From Oncomelania hupensis (Eukaryota; Mollusca; Gastropoda; Littorinimorpha; Pomatiopsidae): a stretch of DNA of 64,000 bases. Shown one piece after another: positions 42,439 through 52,552 of the stretch. A model generated the notes under the pieces. The model saw only the letters and a list, made by a program, of their open reading frames with translations, searched no databases and was not told the DNA's origin. Position 1 is the first letter of the stretch; each line of letters opens with the position of its first letter. The translations under genes were made by a program, and so were the position numbers. The DNA lies in assembly GCA_036898135.1 (NCBI GenBank), contig CM072525.1, positions 58,273,049 through 58,337,048 on the forward strand, written 5' to 3'.

Positions 42439-43179
42439 TCACCCCCTCACCCCCATAAAAAATAAAAATTGAGGAAGCGAAATTTTTTATTTTTAAATCA
42501 AAACGACACATGTCAACTCCCCTGAAAACCTCACAACCGCTAAGTCACCAAAGTGTGAATACCACAGAGCAAAAAATTTAAGAAGTGAAGCTTTTTATCT
42601 TAAAGCCACCCTTTATAGTAGAAGCGATACCCTTCCAAACTTCTACGTTGCTCATAAATAGGAAGCGAATACCATACATGCTCCCATAAATATTTGTAAA
42701 TGTCAACCTCTAGCATTCACAAACATATATGCTAACCTAGGATATAAGCATATATAAGAACTCACACTGTACTAGCCTGAAGTAAAGTTAACAGGAAAGA
42801 TTGCATACCGCCGATCTTCATCAGATGTAATGGTTTTAAAAAAAAATTCATCAAATACTACGAACTAAATAAACATTTTTAATATGAGAAGAAGAAAGTG
42901 ATGCCGCCGCTCCCCGGAGTGTTGTTAAAGTGTCCTCTCACATGTGTAGAAATGTCCTCTCTCATATGAAGAAATGTCCCCCCTCATTACTGTTGACTGT
43001 TCTTGCATAGTCATATTACACGTCAACTGGTCATAAGGCCGAGTCCACAAATCTCACATTGGCCACACCAGTACATAGTCTTTAGTCACACAGCTGAACA
43101 CTCGTAATCCTGCAACTGTGAAAGTCTTCAGCAGACACATGCATAAACATATTTAATATACAACAATCCAGAAATGGAT
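42439..43179 (-). other. Non-coding 3' internal region of LTR element 1
   Basis: About 740 bases between the RT stop and the 3' LTR. Apart from the polypurine tract at 42439-42456 it has no frame. GAAGAAATGTCC/TCTCATATG words repeat near 42930-42985. Confidence 0.7.
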
Positions 43180-44943
43180 TCATTCCACAAGTCGAGAGAG
43201 TACGTCAGCCTCATAATTAACACTTCCAGCAATAGGCAAGACAGTAAATGAATAATCTTGAAGAGCAAGAGCCCATCGTAAAACACGACTGTTTGTCTTG
43301 CTTGACTTTGTCAAAACAGTAAGAGGCTTATGATCCGTCTCAACAATGAAATGACGTCCAAACAAGTATCGCTGAAACTTTTCAATCGCCCAGACTAAAG
43401 CAAGACATTCTCTTTCAATAGTAGAATATCTGACTTCACGATCGAGAAGTTTCCTACTGGCATACAGAATCGGATGCAAGTGACCATCATTGCCAAGTTG
43501 CAAAAGCACCGCGCCAACTCCAATGCCAGAAGCATCAGTGCGCACAGTGAATGTTTTTTGGAAGTCTGGCAAAGTCACAACCGGACCACTTGACAAAATG
43601 CGTTTTATAGTGTCAAAAGCAACCTGACACTCAGGCGTCCAACGAACTTTGTTCGAACAAAGCTTCTTGGTTAAGTCTGTGAGTGGTGCTGCCAAAGTTG
43701 CAAAATTTGGAATATAGCGGCGGTAAAACCCCGCAAGTCCGAGAAAAGCTCTAACTTGGCGTTTGGTAGATGGCACCGACACAGACAAAACTTGAGAAAT
43801 CTTGTTCTTTTCAGGACGCATACTGTTTTTGTCAATCACATGAGCAAGGAATTCAATTTCTTGGAACCCTACTTCAACCTTGCTTGGTCTAACAGTCAAA
43901 CCGTGCCGAGACAATTCACACAACAGACCATGAATAGCATGCAAATGAGTTTGCCAATCCTCTGTTGCTATTAGTATATCATCAAAAAAATTCACAGCGC
44001 TAAATCTTTGAAGGTCTAATAACCGCATCATGCGAGCAAATGTACTCGGAGCAGTTGACAATCCAAATGGCATACGACAAAAATGAAAAAGTCCTTGAGA
44101 CGTTCTAAAAGCTGTCTTTTCTTTGTCCTTGTCTGCCATTTTGATCTGCCAATACCCTTTTGTTAAATCAATTTTTGTGAAATAATGTTTGTTATTTAGA
44201 AATGCAAACATAGCTTCAACATCAGGTATTGGTTCTGCATCAAACCTCGTTATACGGTTGAGTTCCCTGAAATCGATGCAAAATCGAACTGACTTATCAC
44301 TTTTACGCACCAGAACAACTGGAGACGCATATGGAGAGGAAGATCGTTCAATTATGTTCATCGCTAACATCTTTTTAACCTCTTCATTCACTGTTTGTTC
44401 TGAGCCAAAAGGAAGTGGGTATTGTTTTACATTAACAGGCTTGTCATCGGTAACAGAGATAGTGTGTGTGCATAAATCTGTACTACCAGGCAAATCTGTA
44501 AGCATATGTGCATGCTTCTGAAAAACAGTCTTTGCTTCATTGCGCTTTTCCGTAGGCAATGCATCATCAAATCGAATATCCTTGATTGATTCAGATTGAG
44601 TTGTGGGCACAACATTCAATGATATTTTTGATACATCATGAGTATCATCATTGGAATTATCATCCATGGAAACAACAGCTATCATAGCCGTTTGTACAGG
44701 CGTTTTCACAGTTCTCTCTTTATATTCTCTGAGAATATTGATGTGGAAAAGTTTGTGTACCCCATCCATATCAACCAGGTAGTTGCAATTACCCCTCTTT
44801 TTAATGACAGTGAATGGACCTCGCCATTTTAACAACATCTTTTTGGTATCTGTTGGTAAAAGAACCAAGACTTTGGAGCCTAACTCTAAAGTTCTGTTAG
44901 CCCCCGGTTTGAGTTTGTAAGCTGTTTTTCCTAGCAGCTTCAT
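43180..44943 (-). CDS. pol: Reverse transcriptase-RNase H of LTR element 1
   Basis: 587 residues. The N-terminal 60 residues continue the integrase C-terminal (GPY/F-like) module (LGSKVLVLLPTDTKKMLLKW, RGPFTVIKK). RT follows with HTISVTDDKPVNVKQYPLP, FCIDFRELNRIT, FTKIDLTKGYWQIKMADKDK, MPFGLSTAPSTFARMM and the catalytic NFFDDILIA (YxDD variant FFDD). The tether and RNase H end the protein (TVRTDASGIGVGAVLLQ, ERECLALVWAIEKF, VETDHKPLTVL). It overlaps the upstream ORF by 47 nt in the +1 frame (see findings). Confidence 0.93.
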   Translation of the reverse strand: MKLLGKTAYKLKPGANRTLELGSKVLVLLPTDTKKMLLKWRGPFTVIKKRGNCNYLVDMDGVHKLFHINILREYKERTVKTPVQTAMIAVVSMDDNSNDDTHDVSKISLNVVPTTQSESIKDIRFDDALPTEKRNEAKTVFQKHAHMLTDLPGSTDLCTHTISVTDDKPVNVKQYPLPFGSEQTVNEEVKKMLAMNIIERSSSPYASPVVLVRKSDKSVRFCIDFRELNRITRFDAEPIPDVEAMFAFLNNKHYFTKIDLTKGYWQIKMADKDKEKTAFRTSQGLFHFCRMPFGLSTAPSTFARMMRLLDLQRFSAVNFFDDILIATEDWQTHLHAIHGLLCELSRHGLTVRPSKVEVGFQEIEFLAHVIDKNSMRPEKNKISQVLSVSVPSTKRQVRAFLGLAGFYRRYIPNFATLAAPLTDLTKKLCSNKVRWTPECQVAFDTIKRILSSGPVVTLPDFQKTFTVRTDASGIGVGAVLLQLGNDGHLHPILYASRKLLDREVRYSTIERECLALVWAIEKFQRYLFGRHFIVETDHKPLTVLTKSSKTNSRVLRWALALQDYSFTVLPIAGSVNYEADVLSRLVE

Positions 44944-47788
44944 GTACCGATTTTTGGGCTATGTCCACCATATCACTCAATGAAGATTTCAAATTTTGGA
45001 CATATTCTGAAATAGGTTGTGATTGTGCATTACCAGTGCCCGTCCAAGACTCATACAAAAGCTGAGTTGGACCCCGTGGTACCCTACCAAATAGGAGTTC
45101 GAACGGGGAAAATCCAGTGGTTTCTTGAGGAATTTCACGGTAAGCAAACAATGCCCCATTAAGATACCTATCCCAGTCCTTTGGTTTGTTTGTCATAAGT
45201 TTTTTTATCATTGACTTTAGAGTTCCATTGAATCTTTCTACAAGACCGTTTCCTTGAGGATGGTATGGAGTTGTGTGTAACTGTGATACTGATAGTAGTC
45301 TAAGTACTTCTTTCATCATGTCTGAAGTAAATTGAGACCCTTGATCAGACAATACTTCATGAGGTACCCCCAAACGGCAAACAATTTGGACCAATGCATC
45401 AGCAACTGCTTCTGTTGTAATAGTTTTTAGTGCAACTGCTTCTGGATAGCGAGTAGCAACATCGACACATGTGAGTACATATCTGTTCCCTGATTCTGAA
45501 ATAGGCATGGGACCAATAATGTCAACCGCCACACGTGAAAATGGCTCTTCAATTATAGGCATGGGTTGCAACGGCGCATTGGGTACCTTTCCTTTTGGGA
45601 AGGCTTTCTGGCAAATATCACAAGAACGACAGTAGTCCTTGATAGCTTTGCGATAACCTGGCCAGTAAAAGAATGGCGAAATACGTTTAAACGTGCTATT
45701 ACTTGCCATGTGTCCCCCAAAAAGTCCATCGTGAGCAGCTATAAGAACTGATTCCTGCAACTGTTGTGGAACGACCAATTGCCATGACATGTCATTGTTC
45801 TTTTGAAGATGAGTTCTGTATAATAAACCATCTCTGAGCGTAAAGTTCTCCCTATTTTGCATCCCTTTCTGCACGACACCCACTTTTGTAAAACACTGCG
45901 CCAAAGACGCATCATCACTTTGCATTTTGCAAAGTACATCTGCTGAGACATCAAGATGAGGAACTTTAGCGGTCAAAAGGGGTCGAAATGGTTTGTCTGC
46001 TTTTAGTTTTTGAGCCCTGGTTTGAACTGCATGGGCTAGTTTAAAACAGCCAAATGTACAACCTGGAATGCGACCCAAAATCACATCACAAATAGGCCGT
46101 TCTATCACACATGCTTCAACCGTACCTGAAAAGTATGGAGAATCAATGTTAACGCTAGCAAGTGGTAGGTCAATTTTTTCTCCATTAAATTGAATGCAGG
46201 AAATAGTGCGATTCAAATACTGATCTTCATGTACAAGACTCTTCTTCACACCCACAGTAGTACACCCTGAATCTAACATGAAAGTAGCTTGCACCCCATT
46301 TATTGTACCCTGACATGTTTGAATTTGTTCAGGTAATGCCGAATCAGTTGTCGCTCCCACTAACGTAACCTTGTCTGCAGGTTTTTTAGGACAGTTGTAG
46401 ATGAGGTGATCAGTACTCTTGCACCAAAAACATGGGCGCCCCCTACCTCTAAATGAACGTCCCCCTGTAACACCCCGAGAACCCGTGTGTTGATCACCCT
46501 GAGGTTGGGGTTGGGTACTGGGTTGAGAACTGGTTTGGGATTGTTGTGGAGGGTTTGACCCAGACTGAGATGGAGATCGTGTGTGGTTCACGTTTTTATA
46601 GTAGACTCTACCCCCGCGTCTACCACCTTTCTGACTAAACGATCCACTGTATCCCGATCCTCTGTATCCCGATCCTCTAGAGGAATCTGATTTTGAGATA
46701 GGCACAAAAGTATGAGCTAAATGCGAATCAGATACGTTTTCTCGTGCAATCGGTTCTTCATGATGCACTTCTCTATAACGTTCAGCTAGCTGTACCATTT
46801 CTTTCACCGAACTGAAACTTTTTTCTTTCAGAAAAGTAACTAACTTTACAGAACAAGAAGCCAAAAACTGTTCTGAAATGATGAGATCAAAAATTGACTG
46901 AAAAGTTTTCTCAATGTTGGACAATTCGATCCATCGCATAAAATATCGATGTAAACGATCAAAAAACACAGGGACAGTTTCTGACGTCTCTGGTTTGGCA
47001 GTTCGGAATTTTTCTCTGAAACCTTCTTTGGTATAACGAAAACGTTCCAACAAATGTTTGGTCAGTTCGTCATAAGTACGGTCAGGTTGGGAAGACATAA
47101 GTTCATAATAGTATGTCAAAGCTTTGCCCTTCAAACAGTCCGCTAACAAACAAGCCCAATTTTCCTTTTTCCAACCCACAGATTTTGCGTGCTGTTCAAA
47201 TCTGAATAGGTAACCTTCAATATCATCAAATCTTTCATCAAAGAATGGAACCTTGGGTCTACAGCGAGCTTGAGCAGCAATTTCAGCATGTTCGTCATCT
47301 TTTTTAATCTTGATTTCTTTTAAACGTTTAAGCTCCTCTTGCAAGGCAAGCTCTTTTTGTTTTAAAGTCTCATGCAGAGCAAGCTCTTTTTGTTTCATAT
47401 CAAGTTCCTGCTGCTTTATTTTCTCAGCTTGAGCAAGCTCTTGTTGTTTTATAGTCTCATGCAAAGTAAGCTCTTTTTGTTTCAAATCAATTTCTTTTTG
47501 CTTCAGATCTATCTCCTGCTGTTTTATTTTCTCAATAGAATCAAGCTCCTTTGTTTTAAATTCTCTCTGCATGACCAAAAATCTTTCGTTTTTCTCTCGT
47601 TCAAGACCAGCTTGAGCTTGATAGTCTCTTTCCTTAGCTCTGGCATCTCTGAGACCGTCTTGAACATACTTAGTGAAAGCTGAACCTTGTAACTCCAACA
47701 TAGTAGCTTCCCGACTAAGTTCATTATACAAAATTTGAAGTGGATCTTTATCCTCAACAGCCATTATGAACAATTGTCTTTTTCTCAC
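44897..47788 (-). CDS. gag: Gag-protease-integrase polyprotein of LTR element 1 (963 aa)
   Basis: Domains in order: a coiled coil with repeated KQKELALHE heptads (about residues 60-165); a retrotransposon Gag core (PFFDERFDDIEGYLFRFEQH, 181-330); a basic RGG-like linker; one zinc knuckle (CFWCKSTDHLIYNC, 453-466); an aspartic protease (FMLDSGCTTVGV, 503-514); an H2C2 zinc finger (HDGLFGGH...CRSCDIC, 686-725); and a DDE integrase core with D756 (VDIIGPMP), D815 (SDQGSQF) and E851 (GLVERFNG), the last two 35 residues apart. The real start may be the methionine at residue 9. No stop interrupts it. The integrase directly follows the protease. Confidence 0.94.
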   Translation of the reverse strand: MRKRQLFIMAVEDKDPLQILYNELSREATMLELQGSAFTKYVQDGLRDARAKERDYQAQAGLEREKNERFLVMQREFKTKELDSIEKIKQQEIDLKQKEIDLKQKELTLHETIKQQELAQAEKIKQQELDMKQKELALHETLKQKELALQEELKRLKEIKIKKDDEHAEIAAQARCRPKVPFFDERFDDIEGYLFRFEQHAKSVGWKKENWACLLADCLKGKALTYYYELMSSQPDRTYDELTKHLLERFRYTKEGFREKFRTAKPETSETVPVFFDRLHRYFMRWIELSNIEKTFQSIFDLIISEQFLASCSVKLVTFLKEKSFSSVKEMVQLAERYREVHHEEPIARENVSDSHLAHTFVPISKSDSSRGSGYRGSGYSGSFSQKGGRRGGRVYYKNVNHTRSPSQSGSNPPQQSQTSSQPSTQPQPQGDQHTGSRGVTGGRSFRGRGRPCFWCKSTDHLIYNCPKKPADKVTLVGATTDSALPEQIQTCQGTINGVQATFMLDSGCTTVGVKKSLVHEDQYLNRTISCIQFNGEKIDLPLASVNIDSPYFSGTVEACVIERPICDVILGRIPGCTFGCFKLAHAVQTRAQKLKADKPFRPLLTAKVPHLDVSADVLCKMQSDDASLAQCFTKVGVVQKGMQNRENFTLRDGLLYRTHLQKNNDMSWQLVVPQQLQESVLIAAHDGLFGGHMASNSTFKRISPFFYWPGYRKAIKDYCRSCDICQKAFPKGKVPNAPLQPMPIIEEPFSRVAVDIIGPMPISESGNRYVLTCVDVATRYPEAVALKTITTEAVADALVQIVCRLGVPHEVLSDQGSQFTSDMMKEVLRLLSVSQLHTTPYHPQGNGLVERFNGTLKSMIKKLMTNKPKDWDRYLNGALFAYREIPQETTGFSPFELLFGRVPRGPTQLLYESWTGTGNAQSQPISEYVQNLKSSLSDMVDIAQKSVHEAARKNSLQTQTGG

Positions 47789-48237
47789 AACAGTGAAATT
47801 TTAATTGACAAATAACAGAGCAGAAGAATATAACAAAATATACACAAAAACGAATGCTAATGAAATAGATTTTGTATATACAATACTACAACAAATTAAC
47901 CGGCTGCGACACTGCCAGACTCTATGGGCAAAAAATATAAACAGTAGGCCACTCACATCAAATTCCGCAGTGTTTCGTAGTGCTCTAACTGGAATGCAGC
48001 ACGTGAAATCTATCCGGAATGCAGCACGTGAAATCCAGTCCACACGATAATATAACCACAGACTGTGCAACCCTCCAGTCAGCTCAGGTTACAAAGGCCA
48101 CAGCAATGCAACAAATACAAAATCCCAATTAGAAATTATACCAACTTTATATATTATAAATTTAACTTAAAACTACTCTTAAAATAACAGTACACTGAAA
48201 TTTTAAATGTACTTATTAATATGCAGGCTCGCCAAAT
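47789..48237 (-). other. 5' leader of LTR element 1
   Basis: About 450 bases between the 5' LTR and gag. It contains a repeated GGAATGCAGCACGTGAAATC word near 47990-48035. A possible primer-binding site sits at 48222-48235. Confidence 0.7.
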
Positions 48238-49067
48238 TGTCACAGACTGCCTTGGGCAGGTGCGCTAAATTTAGTATAAATTAAGATTCCAGACTACAGG
48301 CAGTCTGAGCAATAGAAATATTAACCATCACAACCATAATAATTTGACACCAGTCAGTAACTGAGGGAATCAAAACTACATTTATTCCATGTATTCAAAA
48401 TACTCAAAAGCATCTCAAACAATTACTGGAAATTCATATACAAGATTTTACATATTTAATATAATAAAATAATAAAGAAATTAGCCCCTTTTATTCACCC
48501 CCCAAAAATACAAATTCATTTCAAAATAGCTCAAGCACACAATATACGGCATTCAGTTCATTCATACTGTGCTACCCTACGCTAACAAACTACTACTAAC
48601 CCTCAGTTCCCACACTAGGCCTATTCTAAACTATACTCCCCCAGAAGACACACACACAGGCATACCTACAAACTATCACTCACTTTGAGACACGACTCCG
48701 ACCGGTCATTACAAGCATCAATAAACCTGTAAATATTATCAAATGAAATTAGCAAACTGCTAACCATAAATATATATCTTAACTTCCGAAACCGAATTCC
48801 GAATTCTTTCAAAGTAAGACTTCTGATAAAATAATCTAACTCACCTTTCAACAACCGGTCGGACCGCCTCCCAAAGATACGCTCTCTCTCTCAGTCATCA
48901 CACACATCTCCTAGATTCCCAAACCAACTACCCAGCATCCCTTCGTTATATACTCCAGTATACGTCACACAAGAAATCGTTTTGATTGGCTGTCCAATCA
49001 CTACATGCTTAGCACATGCAACACGACTTCTCTATGATCATAACAACTTACCCACGGTTTCGTGACA
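48238..49067 (-). repeat. 5' LTR of element 1
   Basis: 830 bp. On the coding strand a TATATAACGAAGGG stretch (near 48945-48958) is a plausible TATA region, and CCAATCAAAACG lies upstream of it (near 48980). Confidence 0.95.
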
Positions 49068-49312
49068 AAGGGGGTATGGTGATGGTCGATTCCTTTCATC
49101 CATACCTGCGAAACGATCAACGGGGAAGTATCAAGGAGGGTACAGGTAGGTTACAAGGGGGGTACGAAAGGTATCAAGGGGTTATGGGGAGGTATCAAGT
49201 GGGTTCGGGGAGGTATCAAGGGGGTATGATGAGGCATCATGGGGGGGGGGGGGACGGGGAGATATCAGAGGGGGGGGTATGGTGAGGTATCAAGGGGGAT
49301 ATGGGGAGGTAT
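49068..49312. repeat. G-rich minisatellite, right part
   Basis: Imperfect GGTATCAAGGGGGTATGGGGA units, including runs of 12 G near 49240. It continues the array at 41520-41608. Confidence 0.85.
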
Positions 49313-49674
49313 CATCGTCCAAATGAAACTCGCAGACAACAGTGGTCTCTGTCTACATTTTAAACAGCAACCTGTGTACCCTGGCTTGCCAGGGTACAAA
49401 AACCACTAGTCTAAAGATAAAGAACCACAAAACAAAGGTAGCATGATACTTTAACCTTTGTTTTTGTGTTTTTTTTCTCGCTTCCAGCTCATTCTTCATG
49501 GCAAGCATGTGTACGTGTTTGCATTTGTTTCACAATATTTTTAAAAGAAAGTATTGTTGTTTCTGTTTGATGATATTGTTACTAAATTGCTCAGATTGAT
49601 TTTGTATTTGAAGTTGTTCTATGCGTAAACAAAGCGTGGTTGCATCCTTTGAAAATTGAGGACACATACTAACA

Positions 49675-49845
49675 GAACATTTACATACACAACTAGCTTT
49701 ATAACTGAGAACATTTATATACACAACTAACTGTATAACTGAGAACATTTATATACACAACAAGCTGTATAACTGGGAACATTTACACACACAACAAGCG
49801 GTAAAACTGGAAACATTTACATACACAACTAGTATAACTGGGAAC
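49675..49845. repeat. 34-bp minisatellite, left part
   Basis: Five units of AACATTTAYATACACAACWAG plus CTGTATAACTGRG. It continues at 50431 after the SINE-like insertion. Confidence 0.9.
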
Positions 49846-50430
49846 AGTTGATTGATTGATTGATTGATTGATTGATTTATTGTTGCTTTAGGTCCAGCGG
49901 ACTCTTCCGAGCCAAATCAGGACCGGACAACCCCCGATCCGCATAAAAGATCTGCCGAAACAACCCTAGTGGGAAAATTGAATGCCCTCCACGGCCAGTC
50001 ACTTTACAATAAAGACATCCCACGCGGGGGACGGCTGAGGGTTGACCTCAACTACGCGAACACCCCGGTTACAAAAACAAAATAGAATACAAACATCATT
50101 ATAAATCATCAACCAAACACATACATATAAAATGCCTATAGTGCTAAATAGTACATTCATAGGAAGCCCTAGTGACCATCCGGCAGAAAGCGTCCAACAC
50201 TCCCAAGCTGATCCAACAGACCTCATACACAAACAAGGAGTCTTGTCCAGGAAGAGTTTTCAAGAAAAAAGGTAGGTCATTGATCTAGCGAAGAAGAAGA
50301 TAGTATAGCAGAGTGAAGGACAGAGCAGGAATAGAAAAGAGTAAATGAGGAAGACAGCGACAGTGGGAATTTAAAGCACTAAATTTCCATAAAGTGGGGA
50401 TACTATTTATACTGAAAACCCCCGGCACTC
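49846..50430 (-). mobile_element. SINE-like element, copy 2 with (ATCA)n tail
   Basis: Same family as 31608-32390. It ends on the minus strand in GGACCTAAAGCAACAATAAATC and a run of ATCA units (49849-49876). It lacks about 190 bases present in copy 1 between the tail region and GCCAGTCACTTTACAATAAAG. It interrupts the 34-bp minisatellite. Confidence 0.82.
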
Positions 50431-50515
50431 ACATACACAACTAGTTGTATAACTGGGAGCATTTACATACACAACAAGCTGCATAACTGGGAACATTAAC
50501 ATACATAAAAATAGC
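50431..50515. repeat. 34-bp minisatellite, right part
   Basis: Two and a half more units of the array at 49675, showing that the SINE-like copy landed inside it. Confidence 0.85.
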
Positions 50516-50625
50516 TAAGCACAGAACACATGTGCTCAGTCATCGTCACTGCTATTTTTTTGTTTAAAGTGCAAATGTGTTCTATCGTCCCATGAGTTAA
50601 ACGAGATCTGTTTCTGTGTGTTCAG

Positions 50626-50739
50626 ATGGCAACCCAGGACCTGTGGCAGGCTGTAAGTTATGGAACTGCAAAGAACCACAGGCATATGGAATTTGCATCT
50701 CCTTGTATGAACAGCACCCAGTTTCTATGAAAATGTCAG
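50626..50739 (+). CDS. Putative host exon 2 (114 nt, phase 1-1)
   Basis: The acceptor TTTCTGTGTGTTCAG and donor GTAAGA flank a 114-nt segment. Completing the split codon from exon 1 (G + AT) gives an open frame with GNPGPVAGCKLWNCKEPQAY and GICISLYEQHPVSMKMS, rich in Cys, Trp and Gly like a folded extracellular or beta domain. Since 114 is divisible by three, the exon keeps phase 1. No family recognised. The next exon was not found before 52.4 kb. Confidence 0.6.
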
Positions 50740-52403
50740 GTAAGAATCCTCCTTTTTGCATACAGGCAAGTTCTGTACAGTGACCCAAAATTATAATATC
50801 CTTTCTGTGATTGTGAAAAAATGCTGGGTTGTAACTGAACTCTTTTTCTGTCAAGTCCGCACATGTTGGCAGATCCTATTTTTAGTCAAGTCGCCCGATT
50901 TCCACCAGCAAAACACCCTACACACGTGCTCCGTTAAGCCGCATCCACTACTGTATCTATAAATAGCATCGTCTCGCGAATCGTCTCGTGTGTCTCTTGT
51001 TCTTTCTGGTGGTATGCAAAACATGGATCGTTTTGAAAAATGTGCACTGCGATTTTTTGACCATTCATAATCTTTGTGACAATGTTTCGAGGAACGAGAG
51101 AGATTATTCTAGCAGCCATTAACGAGAGAGATTATTCTAGCAGCCATTATGGACAGTGATGATTCGGACAGTGTTTTTGAGGGATACGATGAAGACAATC
51201 TTGTGCAAATTGATCCAAGCTATGAAAGCGACGGATATTGATTTTGAAGCATTGGAGAGTAATTTCAGTGATAGTGATGTGGACACATTGATTTGTAGCC
51301 GATAATACTGTGACACAGTGGTTGTTTTGTTTTCTTTCTGTTTTTCTAATGTTTGGATTTTTTATGGATTTATTTGCAAGACACTCACGCTTGAAAGAAA
51401 TATTCATCTTGAATTTAATAAAATTGGTTTCAGTTCAATATTTGTTCTTTTAGAATGTAAAAATGTTTTGTTCTTTATGGGGTGATATGCAGAGGTGCCT
51501 CTCTTGAGCTGCATTTTTCTCATTAGGCAATGTGAGGGCGGTCTGCCTGAAAAGGGTTATCTTTAATTGCTCAGATGTTCCTGAATATTCATGAACGTGT
51601 ATATTTTTTTGCACATTACATGTTCATTAACCCATATTTATGTTTCCTTTACCTGCCAAAATGTAGATGGTAAGCCAGGGTTATGCTTTTGCAGTATGTA
51701 AATTTTCAGTTATTTGCACCTGCAATACAAATCCAGTGCTGATTTTCACCAAGAGAATTGTAAGTTTACTGTAAAACATTATTTTTTACATCTGAAGAAA
51801 TATGTTTCTTTCCATTGCAAAAAACAGCATTGAAAAGTATTTTGCAATTGACAAGTTCTGGTAAATTTTCTGATGCTACAGTACTTCTCAACGTGTCCGA
51901 AAATAAAAATTTAACTTGTTGGTTGGTTGTTTTATTAAAGTTTTTTTTCACCAAGATGATAAAGACAAATTTAACTTGTGACTAATCAGTTCTGCGATTT
52001 TTTGTGAGCTGTGCAAAAGGGTTTTATCCAGCAAATAAAAATATCTTTTTTACTGAAAAAATATATATGTATTAAGCTTTTTTGTATGTAAGAGCTGAAT
52101 CGGAAAAACCTGTAAAGTAACACTTCGCATGGGCTGACACGCTTGTCTTCATCACTTTTGGCAAATTTCAACATGATTGTACATTGGTATAATTATTAAT
52201 TCCTCAGTGTTTTTCAAAATTTCACTCAGAAAACCTTTTTGAAACATTCATGCCCAAAACCCAAAATCCTAAATAGTCCAAACATTATATCCCAAAAATG
52301 TCTGTCCGCCCATCTGTAGCTGTCTGTTGTGTCTGTTCTTAAGTTTAACATTGCTAATTACTCTGAACCTATTTCCTCTATCACAACCAAATGGTGGGAT
52401 GGG
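50740..52403. other. Spacer/intron with a short acidic transposase-like frame
   Basis: A 28-bp tandem duplication (AACGAGAGAGATTATTCTAG plus CAGCCATT) lies at 51093-51148. Directly after it, from 51149, a frame reads MDSDDSDSVFEGYDEDNLVQ and, after a shift, an ALESNFSDSDVDTL-like tail. This acidic start is reminiscent of piggyBac-type transposases. No core domain follows. Otherwise nothing seen. Confidence 0.35.
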
Positions 52404-52552
52404 GTATAGGACTTTGATGTCCGTGTTGATGCCATTGGTGTTGTTGGTCATCATTTTGGTCTTCTCTGCACTTATTTCCATTCCATAGGCTCTGGAGGTG
52501 GTGTCAAGCCTCTGTACCAGCTGTTCAGGTTCTTGTTCCTCTCAAGCCAATC

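Larger units (their letters stand above)
41609..49067 (-). mobile_element. Ty3/gypsy-family LTR element 1, integrase-first order (7.46 kb)
   Basis: Complete element on the minus strand. The two LTRs of 830 bp (TGTCAC...GTGACA) look identical by eye, and AAGGG flanks both ends (41604-41608, 49068-49072). Coding order is Gag, zinc knuckle, protease, integrase, then RT and RNase H. RT sequence type is gypsy, but the gene order is that of copia, as in the Gmr1 group. A purine-rich tract (GGGGGTGAGGGGGTGA on the coding strand) abuts the 3' LTR, and TGGCGAGCCTGC follows the 5' LTR as a possible primer site. Confidence 0.93.
34942..50625 (+). other. Putative 15.7 kb intron filled with retroelements
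   Basis: Bounded by GTGAGT at 34942 and TTCTGTGTGTTCAG at 50612-50625. It contains an old LINE, a SINE head, the LINE copy D, the whole LTR element 1 and a SINE-like insertion, mostly in either orientation. Confidence 0.5.
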
